Shown one piece after another: positions 1 to 6,599 of a DNA stretch of 21,617 bases; the first letter of the stretch is position 1, and every line of letters begins with the position of its first letter. The notes below the pieces were generated by a model. It saw nothing but the letters and a program-made list of their open reading frames with translations, was not told the origin of the DNA and searched no databases. The stretch is from a virus, in IMG/VR virus record IMGVR_UViG_3300025921_000072, positions 1 to 21,617 of that record, one strand, 5' to 3'. The translations under genes and the position numbers were made by a program.

Positions 1-2
1 AC

Positions 3-92
3 ATCTTCATCGGCGCGCTGCTGCTGGGCTGGCTGATCGCCCGCGAGCGCCGCCACCAGCACAATCTGAAGCAGCACAGGGGGCGGCGATGA
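3..92 (+). CDS. C-terminal end of a small membrane protein, holin-like (partial)
   Basis: An open frame enters from the left edge and ends at a TGA that overlaps the lysozyme ATG (ATGA). The 29 visible residues are a hydrophobic stretch (IFIGALLLGWLIA) followed by a basic tail rich in Arg, His and Lys. A membrane span with a positively charged C-terminus, translationally coupled to an endolysin, is the usual look of a class II or III holin, which would make the inner-membrane hole that releases the lysozyme. The N-terminus is outside the window, so the number of spans is unknown. It could also be another small phage membrane protein. Confidence 0.5.
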   Translation: MFIGALLLGWLIARERRHQHNLKQHRGRR

Positions 93-541
93 ACCTGTCC
101 GACCAAGGCATCGAGCTCGTCAAGGAATTCGAGGGCTGCGTCCTGCGCGCCTATCCCGATCCGGCGACGGGCGGCGAGCCGTACACGATCGGCTACGGCC
201 ACACAGAGCGCGGCAAGATCAAGCTGGGCGATACGTGCACGCAGGAACAGGCCGACGACTGGCTGCGCGCCGATGTCCAGTACGCGGTCGCGGCCGTCAA
301 CCATCTGGTGACGGTCGAGCTCGAGCAGCACCAGTTCGACCCGCTGGTGAGTCTCACCTACAACATCGGGCAGGTGGCGTTCGGCAACTCGACGCTGTTG
401 AAGATGCTGAACGCGGGGCAGTTCAATTCTGTGCCCGGCCAGTTCCTGCGCTGGGACAAGGGACCGAACGGCCAGCCGCTTCCGGGCCTCACCAGACGGC
501 GCAAGGCCGAGGCCGCCATGTTCACGGGAGAAGCCGCATGA
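89..541 (+). CDS. Endolysin: GH24 (T4/P22-type) lysozyme
   Basis: This 150-residue protein is the phage muramidase, which cuts the beta-1,4 bond between N-acetylmuramic acid and N-acetylglucosamine at the end of the lytic cycle. The glycoside hydrolase family 24 signature is clear: catalytic Glu15 in the EFEG motif, Asp24 in the YPDP motif and Thr33 in the YTIGYGHT motif. The GGEP insertion between Asp and Thr is common in lambdoid-type endolysins. Length is normal for the family. There is no signal peptide or SAR anchor, so it should be cytoplasmic and depend on a holin. The start is the ATG preceded by a G-rich Shine-Dalgarno and overlapping the preceding stop; the frame is open further upstream but without a better start. 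It overlaps the next gene by ATGA. Confidence 0.95.
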   Translation: MNLSDQGIELVKEFEGCVLRAYPDPATGGEPYTIGYGHTERGKIKLGDTCTQEQADDWLRADVQYAVAAVNHLVTVELEQHQFDPLVSLTYNIGQVAFGNSTLLKMLNAGQFNSVPGQFLRWDKGPNGQPLPGLTRRRKAEAAMFTGEAA

Positions 542-636
542 CCAAACAGGCCGTCATTGCCCTCTATGTGATCTTCGGTGGGGGGACGCTATGCGCCTGT
601 GCTGCCGTCTATTTCCTGATGCGGTGGGCGCTGTGA
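538..636 (+). CDS. 32-residue single-span membrane peptide in the lysis cassette
   Basis: A short frame begins at an ATG overlapping the lysozyme stop (ATGA) and ends in a TGA overlapping a GTG (GTGA) that can start the next gene. The product has a short polar N-terminus (MTKQ), about 23 hydrophobic residues with a GGG motif and two Cys, then a short tail containing Arg. Size, one membrane span and position between endolysin and spanin genes suggest a second holin, an antiholin or a lysis regulator. The tight overlaps on both sides support translation, but such a short peptide cannot be assigned to a family by eye. Confidence 0.5.
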   Translation: MTKQAVIALYVIFGGGTLCACAAVYFLMRWAL

Positions 637-899
637 TCGCCGTCATCACCGGCTTCTTTGCCAAGCCAGCCATCAGGTACGCGCTTCTCGCCGCCGCGTT
701 GCTTCTCCTTGTCGGCCTCACGGTCTACGTCGTGGCCGGAATCTACAACAAGGGGGAGAAGGCAGGGGCCTCGACCGTGACCGACGCGGTGCAGACCAAG
801 ACCATCACCGATGTCGAGAAGGCCCGGCAGACCAAGGAAAAGGCGGATATCGATGTACGCAATGCGCCGTATTCTGACCGCGTCGATTCTCTGCGCTAG
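633..899 (+). CDS. Inner-membrane spanin subunit, Rz-like
   Basis: The product is about 88 residues with one N-terminal membrane span (hydrophobic core ALLAAALLLLVGLTVYVV) and then a charged, probably helical periplasmic part (EKARQTKEKADIDVRN). This is the layout of an Rz-type i-spanin, which joins an outer-membrane lipoprotein to fuse the two membranes in the last step of Gram-negative lysis. The Rz1-like gene starts inside it in another frame, the classic embedded or overlapping arrangement. The chosen start is a GTG overlapping the preceding stop (GTGA). An in-frame ATG at 591 with a run of G upstream is an alternative that would add 14 residues. It is shorter than lambda Rz (153 residues). 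Confidence 0.72.
   Translation: MIAVITGFFAKPAIRYALLAAALLLLVGLTVYVVAGIYNKGEKAGASTVTDAVQTKTITDVEKARQTKEKADIDVRNAPYSDRVDSLR
834..846 (+). promoter_or_regulatory. Ribosome binding site fixing the Rz1-like start
   Basis: A purine-rich run, AAGGAAAAGGCGG, lies inside the Rz-like frame with its core about 9 bases before the ATG at 853. The in-frame ATG codons at 811 and 862 have no comparable site, so this one decides the start of the embedded lipoprotein gene. Confidence 0.55.
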
Positions 900-1101
900 C
901 CTCGCGGCCTGCGGTGATCGGCCGGTCGTCGTGACCTCCGTGGACACGCTGTGCACGTCGACCACGCGCTACCATGCGACGGATGGGCAGATCGACCAGT
1001 TCAAGATGGACCCGCTGATGTGGGGGCCTCTGGTGGACTGGCTGGCATCCTTCAACAAGGTTCGGGACGGCGAGTGCCTGAAACCGGCGAAAGGCGGCTG
1101 A
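853..1101 (+). CDS. Outer-membrane spanin lipoprotein, Rz1-like
   Basis: This 82-residue product starts inside the Rz-like gene in a different frame. It has a short basic N-terminus, a hydrophobic segment and a lipobox (LAAC), so it should be lipidated at Cys and held in the outer membrane as the o-spanin partner of the preceding gene. The mature part contains two further Cys residues and is not notably proline-rich, unlike many Rz1 proteins. The ATG at 853 is chosen because a good ribosome binding site precedes it; 862 would also leave a complete lipoprotein signal. The stop lies one base before the next gene. Confidence 0.75.
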   Translation: MYAMRRILTASILCASLAACGDRPVVVTSVDTLCTSTTRYHATDGQIDQFKMDPLMWGPLVDWLASFNKVRDGECLKPAKGG

Positions 1102-1102
1102 C

Positions 1103-1804
1103 ATGGCCACCGCCGACATCCTCGCCCTGTGGAACGACGCCGTCCTGAACATCGGCGCCAAGACCGCCATCGCGTCGCTGACCGAGCAAAGCGCCGAGGC
1201 TGCGGCCTGCGCCCTGCGCTACGAGTCGGTGGTCAAGGCCGCCCTGCGCGGCTCGGACTGGAATTGCGTGCGCATGACCGCCGCGCTGGTCGACGTCACC
1301 GCCGACTTCGCGCCACCGGCGCGCTGGGCCTATCGCTACGCCTATCCCGACGACTGCCTCAGGATCTGGCGCATGGAGACCCCGAGCGGCCTGTGCTGGG
1401 CGTTCCCCCAGCCGCTGGAAGGCTTCGAGATCGCGATGGACGCCGACCCGGGCAACAGCGACCTGCCGACCAAGTACATCTATTCGAACTATACCGACCT
1501 GTCGGCGATCTTCACCCGCTACGCCTTCGACGTGGCGCACGGCTACTATGAGGCGCTGTTCGAGCCCGATCTGAGCGAGGCCATCGGCTGGGCGCTGGCC
1601 TCGGCGATCGCCGGGCCGCTGACCGGCAATCCGGGGATCATGGCCCAGGCCAAGGCCGAGGCGGCGCGCACGCTCGACGTGGCGCGGGCGTCGTCGGCCA
1701 ACGAGAGCGCGCCCAATTCGATGGACGACCCGCCGGCGGAGAGCCTGGGCATCCGGGGCTACAATGCCTACGCGGGTTGGCCCTTTGCGTGGCCGTACAG
1801 GTAG
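1103..1804 (+). CDS. Tail tubular protein A, T7 gp11-like
   Basis: The 233-residue protein has the feel of the podovirus tail tubular protein A family, which forms the gatekeeper or adaptor ring between portal and nozzle. Family-like features are the helical N-terminus with a run of Ala, Glu and Cys around residues 27-40, an ALRGSDWN motif (about residues 48-55), an aromatic YRYAYPDDCLR segment (about 78-88), an Asp/Tyr-rich middle and a long helical C-terminal half. T7 gp11 is 196 residues, so this one is slightly longer. A Shine-Dalgarno (AAAGGCGG) precedes the ATG. It sits directly upstream of the nozzle-like gene, as gene 11 sits before gene 12 in T7. Recognition is by pattern and synteny. 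Confidence 0.85.
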   Translation: MATADILALWNDAVLNIGAKTAIASLTEQSAEAAACALRYESVVKAALRGSDWNCVRMTAALVDVTADFAPPARWAYRYAYPDDCLRIWRMETPSGLCWAFPQPLEGFEIAMDADPGNSDLPTKYIYSNYTDLSAIFTRYAFDVAHGYYEALFEPDLSEAIGWALASAIAGPLTGNPGIMAQAKAEAARTLDVARASSANESAPNSMDDPPAESLGIRGYNAYAGWPFAWPYR

Positions 1805-1807
1805 ACG

Positions 1808-4681
1808 ATGCCCCAGCAGACCCTGCAACCCAGCTTCGCCGCCGGCGAGATCGATCCCAAGCTCTACCAGCGCATCGACCTCGCCAAGTATCACATCGGC
1901 GCCCGCACGATGCTGAACTGGTACGTGCACGCCTCGGGCGGCGCCTCGAACCGGCCCGGCACCGGCTGGGTGGGCGAGATCCTCGACAGCAGCAAGGCCG
2001 GCCGGCTGATCCCGTTCCAGTTCTCGATCTCGCAGACCTACGTGCTCGAGTTCGGCGACCTGAAGGTCCGCTTCATCACCAACGGCGGCTATATCCTCGA
2101 AAGCACCAAGGCGATCACCGCCGTCACCAAGGCCAACCCGGGCGTCGTGAGCTCGACCGCGCACGGCTTCGTCACCGGCGACCGGGTCTACCTGGCCTCG
2201 ATCGGCGGCATGACGCAACTCAACCGCCGCTATGTCACCGTGACCCGGATCGACGCCAACTCCTATTCCGTGGGCGTCGATACCTCGGGCTTCACGACCT
2301 ACACCTCGGGCGGCACGGCGGCGCGGCTCTACACGCTGGTCACGCCCTACGCCTATGCCGACCTGCCGCTCCTGAAGTACGAGCAGAGCGCCGACACCCT
2401 GACCCTGACCCACAAGAGCTACGCGCCGCAGAAGCTGAACCGGCTGGGCGTCGCCTCGTGGCAGATCGCGCCCATCGTCTTCGCGCCCACCCAATCGGCG
2501 CCCACGGGCGTGGCGTCGAACGCCGGGGGCTCGGCCGCGATCTACGCCGTGACCGCCATCAACGACACCTCGGGCGAGGAAAGCCTGCAGTCGGCGGACG
2601 CCGGATCGTCGTCGCAGACCTCGACGCTGACCTGGCCGTCGCTGGTCGATTGTTCGTCCTACTCGGTCTACAAGAAGAAGGACGGCGTCTATGGCTTCAT
2701 CGGCGCGGCCCAGGCGCCGGCCTCGGGCGGCACGGTGTCGTTCACCGACGCCACGATCGTGCCCGACAAGACCACGACGCCGCCGCAGCAGCGCAATCCC
2801 TTCGCCGCCGGGGTCATCACCTCGATCACGGTGACGGCCGCGGGCTCGGGCTATTCCGGTTCGCCGACGCTGATAGTCCAGGACTCCAGCGGCCTGGGCA
2901 ATTCGGTGATCCTGGTGCCGCACGTCTCGGGCGGGGCCTTCACCTCGGTCGATGTCACCTCGGGCGGCAAGGGCCTGATCGCGCCCACCATCGTGGTCTC
3001 CGACGGCGCCGGCGCCGGCGCGGTCCTTGCCCTGGGCTTTACGCCCGACGGCGGCGAGGTCGTGGTCGGGTCCTATGTCGATCCCGGCACCGGCGACACG
3101 ATCCCGGTCACGACGCCGACCTATTACATCAGCTCGTGCGGCGTCTCGGCCGGCGGCTCGGGCTATCACTCCGGGGTCCAGATCCGCCTGGCGTTTCCCG
3201 GCGAGGTCAGCGGCGGCGGCGCCGCGTTCTCGGCCACGGTCTCGGGCGGCGTCATCACCGGCGTGACGGTGACCGCCGGGGGTGGCGGCTACTACAACTA
3301 TGCCCCGACGTATTTCCCGACCGCCTACACGATCGATAGCGCCGGCACCGGCGCGGTGCTGACTCCGGTGCTGACCAACGACACCACGGTCAACCCCGGC
3401 TGCACGACCTATCACGACGGCCGCCAGTGGTTCGCCGACACCACGGCCCGGCCGCAGACCCTGTGGGCCTCGGTCTCGGCGGCGTTCAACAACATGAGCG
3501 TGTCGATCCCGACGCGCGACAGCGACGCGATCACCCGCAACCTGGCCTCGCGGCAGGTCAATGACATCAAGCACATGATCAGCCTCACGCAGCTGATCCT
3601 GCTGACCGGCGGCTCGGAGTGGAAGGTCTCGGCCGGCTCGGCCGACGTCATCACGCCGGCGCAGTTCGTGGCCCGGCCGCAGAGCTACAACGGCAGCTCC
3701 GACATCCGGCCCATCGTGGTCAACAACACGCTGCTCTACATCCCGTCCTCCAGGCGCAAGGTGCGCTCGCTCGATTACCAGTGGGCGGCCGACGTGTGGA
3801 CCGGCACCGATCTTTCCCTGCTGGCCGCCCACCTGTTCGAGGCCTCGGGCACCGACGGCAACCAGATCGTCAACTGGCAGTTCGCGCGCGATCCCGAGTC
3901 GATCTGCTGGGCGGTGCGCGACGATGGCGTATTGCTGGGATTCACCTACCTCAGCGAACAGCAGGTCTACGCCTGGCACCGGCACACCACGTCGAACGGC
4001 CTGTTCGAGGATGTCTGCTGCGTGCAGGAAGGCGACGAGACGGCGGTCTACTTCATCGTCAACCGCACGATCGACGGCGTGACCAAACGCTATGTCGAGC
4101 GCCTGCACACCCGCGTGTTCGAGACCCTGGCCGATGCATGGTTCCTCGACTGCGGGCTGGAGTACGACGGCAGCGCGACCACCACGATCTCCGGTCTCTG
4201 GCACCTGATCGGCGAGAGCGTCTACGCCCTGGCCGACGGCGTGCCGGTGGGTCCGTTCACGGTCTCGGCCGCGGGCACGATCACGCTGGCGACGGCGGCT
4301 TCCAAGGTCATCGTCGGCAAGGCCTATCCCGACTGCGACCTCGAAACCCTGTCGATCGAGACCCAGGACCAGGCCGGCCCCTCGATCGGCCGCAAGAAGA
4401 AGGTGAACCACGTCACCCTCGGCCTGAAGAACAGCGCCGACAAGGGCCTGACGGTCGGCCCCTCGGGCGGCCAGGGCAACCCGGTCCTCTACGAGATCAA
4501 GGGCAAGGACATGGTGAACCCGCTGGCGACCCCGGCCGGCACGGCGCCGGCGCTGATCACCGACCTGATGCACATGATCGCCGCCCCGGAGTGGAGCTGG
4601 ACCGGCCGCACGCTGATCCGGGCGACCCAGCCGCTGCCCTACACGGTTACCGGAGTGATGGCCGATGTCACCACGGGTTGA
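1808..4681 (+). CDS. Tail nozzle / tail tubular protein B-like, with extra domains
   Basis: A 957-residue structural protein. The N-terminus (QPSFAAGEIDPKLYQR, then DLAKYHIGARTMLNWYV and SGGASNRPGT) is the hallmark of a widespread podovirus-type tail protein, the nozzle or tail tubular B equivalent. Residues about 102-174 resemble the FCCH-type beta domain of ubiquitin-activating E1 enzymes often found in phage tail proteins (AHGFVTGDRV, GGMTQLNRR). Residues about 228-330 look like an Ig/fibronectin type III fold. Residues about 342-522 hold four Gly-rich repeats. The C-terminal 430 residues (DGRQWFADTTARPQTLWAS, LLTGGSEWKV, WAVRDDGVLLGFTYL) look like the beta-propeller nozzle core. T7 gp12 is 794 residues, so the extra length matches the inserted domains. 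It overlaps the next gene by 17 bases. Confidence 0.82.
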   Translation: MPQQTLQPSFAAGEIDPKLYQRIDLAKYHIGARTMLNWYVHASGGASNRPGTGWVGEILDSSKAGRLIPFQFSISQTYVLEFGDLKVRFITNGGYILESTKAITAVTKANPGVVSSTAHGFVTGDRVYLASIGGMTQLNRRYVTVTRIDANSYSVGVDTSGFTTYTSGGTAARLYTLVTPYAYADLPLLKYEQSADTLTLTHKSYAPQKLNRLGVASWQIAPIVFAPTQSAPTGVASNAGGSAAIYAVTAINDTSGEESLQSADAGSSSQTSTLTWPSLVDCSSYSVYKKKDGVYGFIGAAQAPASGGTVSFTDATIVPDKTTTPPQQRNPFAAGVITSITVTAAGSGYSGSPTLIVQDSSGLGNSVILVPHVSGGAFTSVDVTSGGKGLIAPTIVVSDGAGAGAVLALGFTPDGGEVVVGSYVDPGTGDTIPVTTPTYYISSCGVSAGGSGYHSGVQIRLAFPGEVSGGGAAFSATVSGGVITGVTVTAGGGGYYNYAPTYFPTAYTIDSAGTGAVLTPVLTNDTTVNPGCTTYHDGRQWFADTTARPQTLWASVSAAFNNMSVSIPTRDSDAITRNLASRQVNDIKHMISLTQLILLTGGSEWKVSAGSADVITPAQFVARPQSYNGSSDIRPIVVNNTLLYIPSSRRKVRSLDYQWAADVWTGTDLSLLAAHLFEASGTDGNQIVNWQFARDPESICWAVRDDGVLLGFTYLSEQQVYAWHRHTTSNGLFEDVCCVQEGDETAVYFIVNRTIDGVTKRYVERLHTRVFETLADAWFLDCGLEYDGSATTTISGLWHLIGESVYALADGVPVGPFTVSAAGTITLATAASKVIVGKAYPDCDLETLSIETQDQAGPSIGRKKKVNHVTLGLKNSADKGLTVGPSGGQGNPVLYEIKGKDMVNPLATPAGTAPALITDLMHMIAAPEWSWTGRTLIRATQPLPYTVTGVMADVTTG
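2831..3373 (+). repeat. Four Gly-rich beta repeats inside the nozzle-like protein
   Basis: At protein level, a unit of the type T-A-G-G-S-G-Y-x3-P-T, followed by a Gly/Ala-rich turn and a second short strand, recurs at residues about 342, 384, 447 and 489. The copies are diverged and the spacing is uneven, so this is a domain-level repeat rather than a recent DNA duplication. Such repeats usually build stacked beta structures in phage tail and surface proteins. Confidence 0.6.
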
Positions 4682-5123
4682 AATCCGTCCCGCCACGCTG
4701 GCCGATGCCGCGCTGCTCGAGCTGCGCGCCGCCGACCGCGCCGAGGTCGCGGCCCTGTCCGGCCGTGATCCGCGCGAGGCGCTGGCCGAATCCGTCGAGC
4801 GCTCGGCGATGGCATGGGCCGGGCTGGCCGACGGCCGTCTGGTCTGCCTGTTCGGCGTCGTGCCGGCGAGCCTGGCGGGCGTGACCGGCGTGCCGTGGCT
4901 GTTGGGCTCGGACGACGTCTGCGCCTACTCGCGGGCGTTCCTGCGCCGCAACCGGGCTTATGTGAGCGCCATGCTGGGCGAGTTCCCGGTGCTACGCAAC
5001 GTGGTCGACGCGCGCAACGAGGTCTCGATCCGCTGGCTGCGCTGGCTGGGCTTCACCTTCGGCGAGGCCTGCCCGCTGGGCGTGGCCGGCCTGCCATTCA
5101 TTCCATTCGAGAGGCGGGCATGA
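4665..5123 (+). CDS. T7 gp13-like internal virion/assembly protein (GNAT-like fold)
   Basis: The 152-residue protein starts inside the end of the nozzle gene, with a CGGAG ribosome binding site about 6 bases before the ATG. Its layout resembles T7 gp13 (DUF2833; T7 gp13 is 138 residues): an N-terminal IRPAT motif, a WLLGSDDV motif near residue 83 where gp13 has WFVTSDQV, a long helix of Arg and Lys, and a C-terminal NEVSIRWLRWLGF motif where gp13 has a similar IRFLK-containing segment. In T7, gp13 is needed for infectious particles though it is not kept in the mature virion. Order (after gp12-like, before gp14-like) fits. The fold is acetyltransferase-like, but whether it is an enzyme is unknown. 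Confidence 0.75.
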   Translation: MSPRVEIRPATLADAALLELRAADRAEVAALSGRDPREALAESVERSAMAWAGLADGRLVCLFGVVPASLAGVTGVPWLLGSDDVCAYSRAFLRRNRAYVSAMLGEFPVLRNVVDARNEVSIRWLRWLGFTFGEACPLGVAGLPFIPFERRA

Positions 5124-5572
5124 ACATCGTGCCGGCGACCGTTGCCGGAATCCAGCATGCCGCCACCCTGCCGCGGCTGGCCGCGGAGTACGCCGCCGAG
5201 TCGAGGATCGACGGCCTGCCCGAGCCGATGGCGAAATGGGATACCTACCAACACCTCGAGGCCGCTGGCGCGCTGCATGTGTTCGGCGCGGCCGTCGAGG
5301 GTGCGCTGGTGGGCTTCATCTCGGTTCTGGCGCCGATCTTGCCGCACTACGGCGCGGTGGTGGCGGTGTGCGAGAGCTTCTTCGTGGCCAGGGAGTGGCG
5401 CCATACCGGGGCGGGTCTGGGGCTGCTGAAGGCCGCCGAGGACAAGGCCCGCGAGATCGGCTCTCCCGGCCTGCTGGTGTGCGCGCCGTTCGAGGGCGAC
5501 CTGTTCAAGGTGTTGCCGCGCCGGGGCTACGCCGAGACCAACCGCGTGTTCTTCAAGAAGGTGTCACCGTGA
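5120..5572 (+). CDS. GNAT-family N-acetyltransferase-like protein
   Basis: A 150-residue protein beginning at an ATGA overlap with the gp13-like gene, behind a strong GAGGCGGG site. The sequence has GNAT logic: a central beta hairpin (HVFGAAVEGALVGFISV), a SFFVAREWRHTGAGLGLL segment that matches the acetyl-CoA pyrophosphate-binding R/Q-x-x-G-x-G/A loop (here RHTGAGLG), a helix, and a C-terminal YAETNRVFFKK strand. It probably acetylates or otherwise acylates a protein or small molecule; the substrate cannot be read from sequence. The 50-residue N-terminal part may also be involved. It could be a catalytically active sister of the preceding gp13-like protein, since both share the fold and sit next to each other. 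Confidence 0.8.
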   Translation: MNIVPATVAGIQHAATLPRLAAEYAAESRIDGLPEPMAKWDTYQHLEAAGALHVFGAAVEGALVGFISVLAPILPHYGAVVAVCESFFVAREWRHTGAGLGLLKAAEDKAREIGSPGLLVCAPFEGDLFKVLPRRGYAETNRVFFKKVSP

Positions 5573-6012
5573 CCGATGTTGTCCCGCTGCTTCAGGTCGT
5601 CCCCGCCATGGACGGAGCCGCAATCGACAGGGTGCGCTTGCTTGAGGGCGCCGCATCGATCCTGGAACAGGTCAATATTCGGACTTTCCATGCTTTCCAC
5701 GCCGGTCTCTATGCGCGCACGGTGTTCGTGCCCGCAGGCGTGTGCATCACCGGCGCGCTGGTGAAGATACCGACGCTGGTCACCGTGAGCGGCCATTGCC
5801 TGCTTTATGTCGGCGAGGGCGAGCCTCCGCGCGAGATCACGGGCTACAACGTCCTGAATGCCGAGTCCGGCCGAAAGCAGGTGTTCGTAGCGCTCGACGA
5901 TCTCGCCATCACCATGTGCTTCGCCACCGCCGCGCGCACCGTCGAGGAAGCCGAGGCCGAGTTCACCGACGAGACCGATCTACTGCTCTCGCGCCGCCAG
6001 GGAGGCATCTGA
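5569..6012 (+). CDS. Cupin-like phage protein
   Basis: The 147-residue product starts at a GTG overlapping the GNAT stop (GTGA). The middle (GLYARTVFVPAGVCITGAL, then SGHCLLYVGEG and a later VFVALDDLAITMCF strand) reads as a beta-barrel with the Gly and Pro spacing of a single-domain cupin. The family of such proteins is common in alphaproteobacterial podovirus-type prophages next to GNAT genes. A conserved metal-binding His pair is only partly visible (FHAFHAG at residues about 41-47), so an enzymatic role is uncertain; it may be structural. The residues LLLSRRQGGI close the frame, and the stop overlaps the next ATG (TGATG). Confidence 0.65.
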   Translation: MTDVVPLLQVVPAMDGAAIDRVRLLEGAASILEQVNIRTFHAFHAGLYARTVFVPAGVCITGALVKIPTLVTVSGHCLLYVGEGEPPREITGYNVLNAESGRKQVFVALDDLAITMCFATAARTVEEAEAEFTDETDLLLSRRQGGI

Positions 6013-6599
6013 TGTCGGGCGTCACCACTGCCACGGTCATCGCCGGCGCCGGGCTCGCGCTCTCCGCCGCCAGCACCGCCGCCAGCTTCATGGGCCAGAT
6101 GAACCAGCAGGCCGCGCAGGGCGCGCAGGCCAACTACATGAAGCAGGTGGCGCTCCAGCGCCAGCAGGTGGCCGACCAGCAGTCCGCCGACGCGCTGGCC
6201 CGCGGGCAGGTCAACGAGGACAAGCAGCGCCAGGTCACGGCCTCGCGCATCGGCACGCAGACGGCGGCGCTGGCCGCGCAGGGCACCGACCTGTCCGGCA
6301 GCCCGACCGACATCCTGGGCGACACGGCGCGCGCCGGCGAACAGGACGCGCTCACCGTGCGCAACAACGCGGCCCGCGAGGCCTGGGGCTACAAGGTGCA
6401 GGCCAACAACGCGGGCAACGATGCCGGGCTCTACGGCGGCTTCCAGCCGTCCTACATGGGGGCCGGCGCCTCGCTGCTGTCGGGCGCCGGAACGCTGGCC
6501 GACAAATGGAGCAAGTTCCAGTTCGGCAGCGGCGGCAACGATCCTGTGTCGATCGGCGGCAGCCAGGCCTCCTATGACATTTCCGGGGGCCTCGTCTGA
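6012..6599 (+). CDS. Internal virion protein, T7 gp14-like
   Basis: The product is 195 residues, essentially the size of T7 gp14 (196). It has a small hydrophobic N-terminus rich in Ala and Gly (VIAGAGLALSAASTAASFMG), then a long helical region of Gln, Ala and Arg (NQQAAQGAQANYMKQVALQ), and a Gly/Ser-rich C-terminus. In T7, gp14 is ejected and forms the outer-membrane part of the trans-envelope DNA channel. The ATG follows a GGGAGGC site and overlaps the previous stop. Position directly before the large ejection proteins supports the call; direct residue identity with T7 gp14 is not obvious by eye. Confidence 0.75.
   Translation: MSGVTTATVIAGAGLALSAASTAASFMGQMNQQAAQGAQANYMKQVALQRQQVADQQSADALARGQVNEDKQRQVTASRIGTQTAALAAQGTDLSGSPTDILGDTARAGEQDALTVRNNAAREAWGYKVQANNAGNDAGLYGGFQPSYMGAGASLLSGAGTLADKWSKFQFGSGGNDPVSIGGSQASYDISGGLV

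Noticed and set aside
1052-4696. 1214-codon open frame on the - strand
   Set aside because: It lies antisense to the gp11-like and nozzle-like genes, is extremely rich in Arg, Gly, Ala, His and Asp, and shows no domain. Long antisense frames are expected in GC-rich DNA with strong third-position bias.
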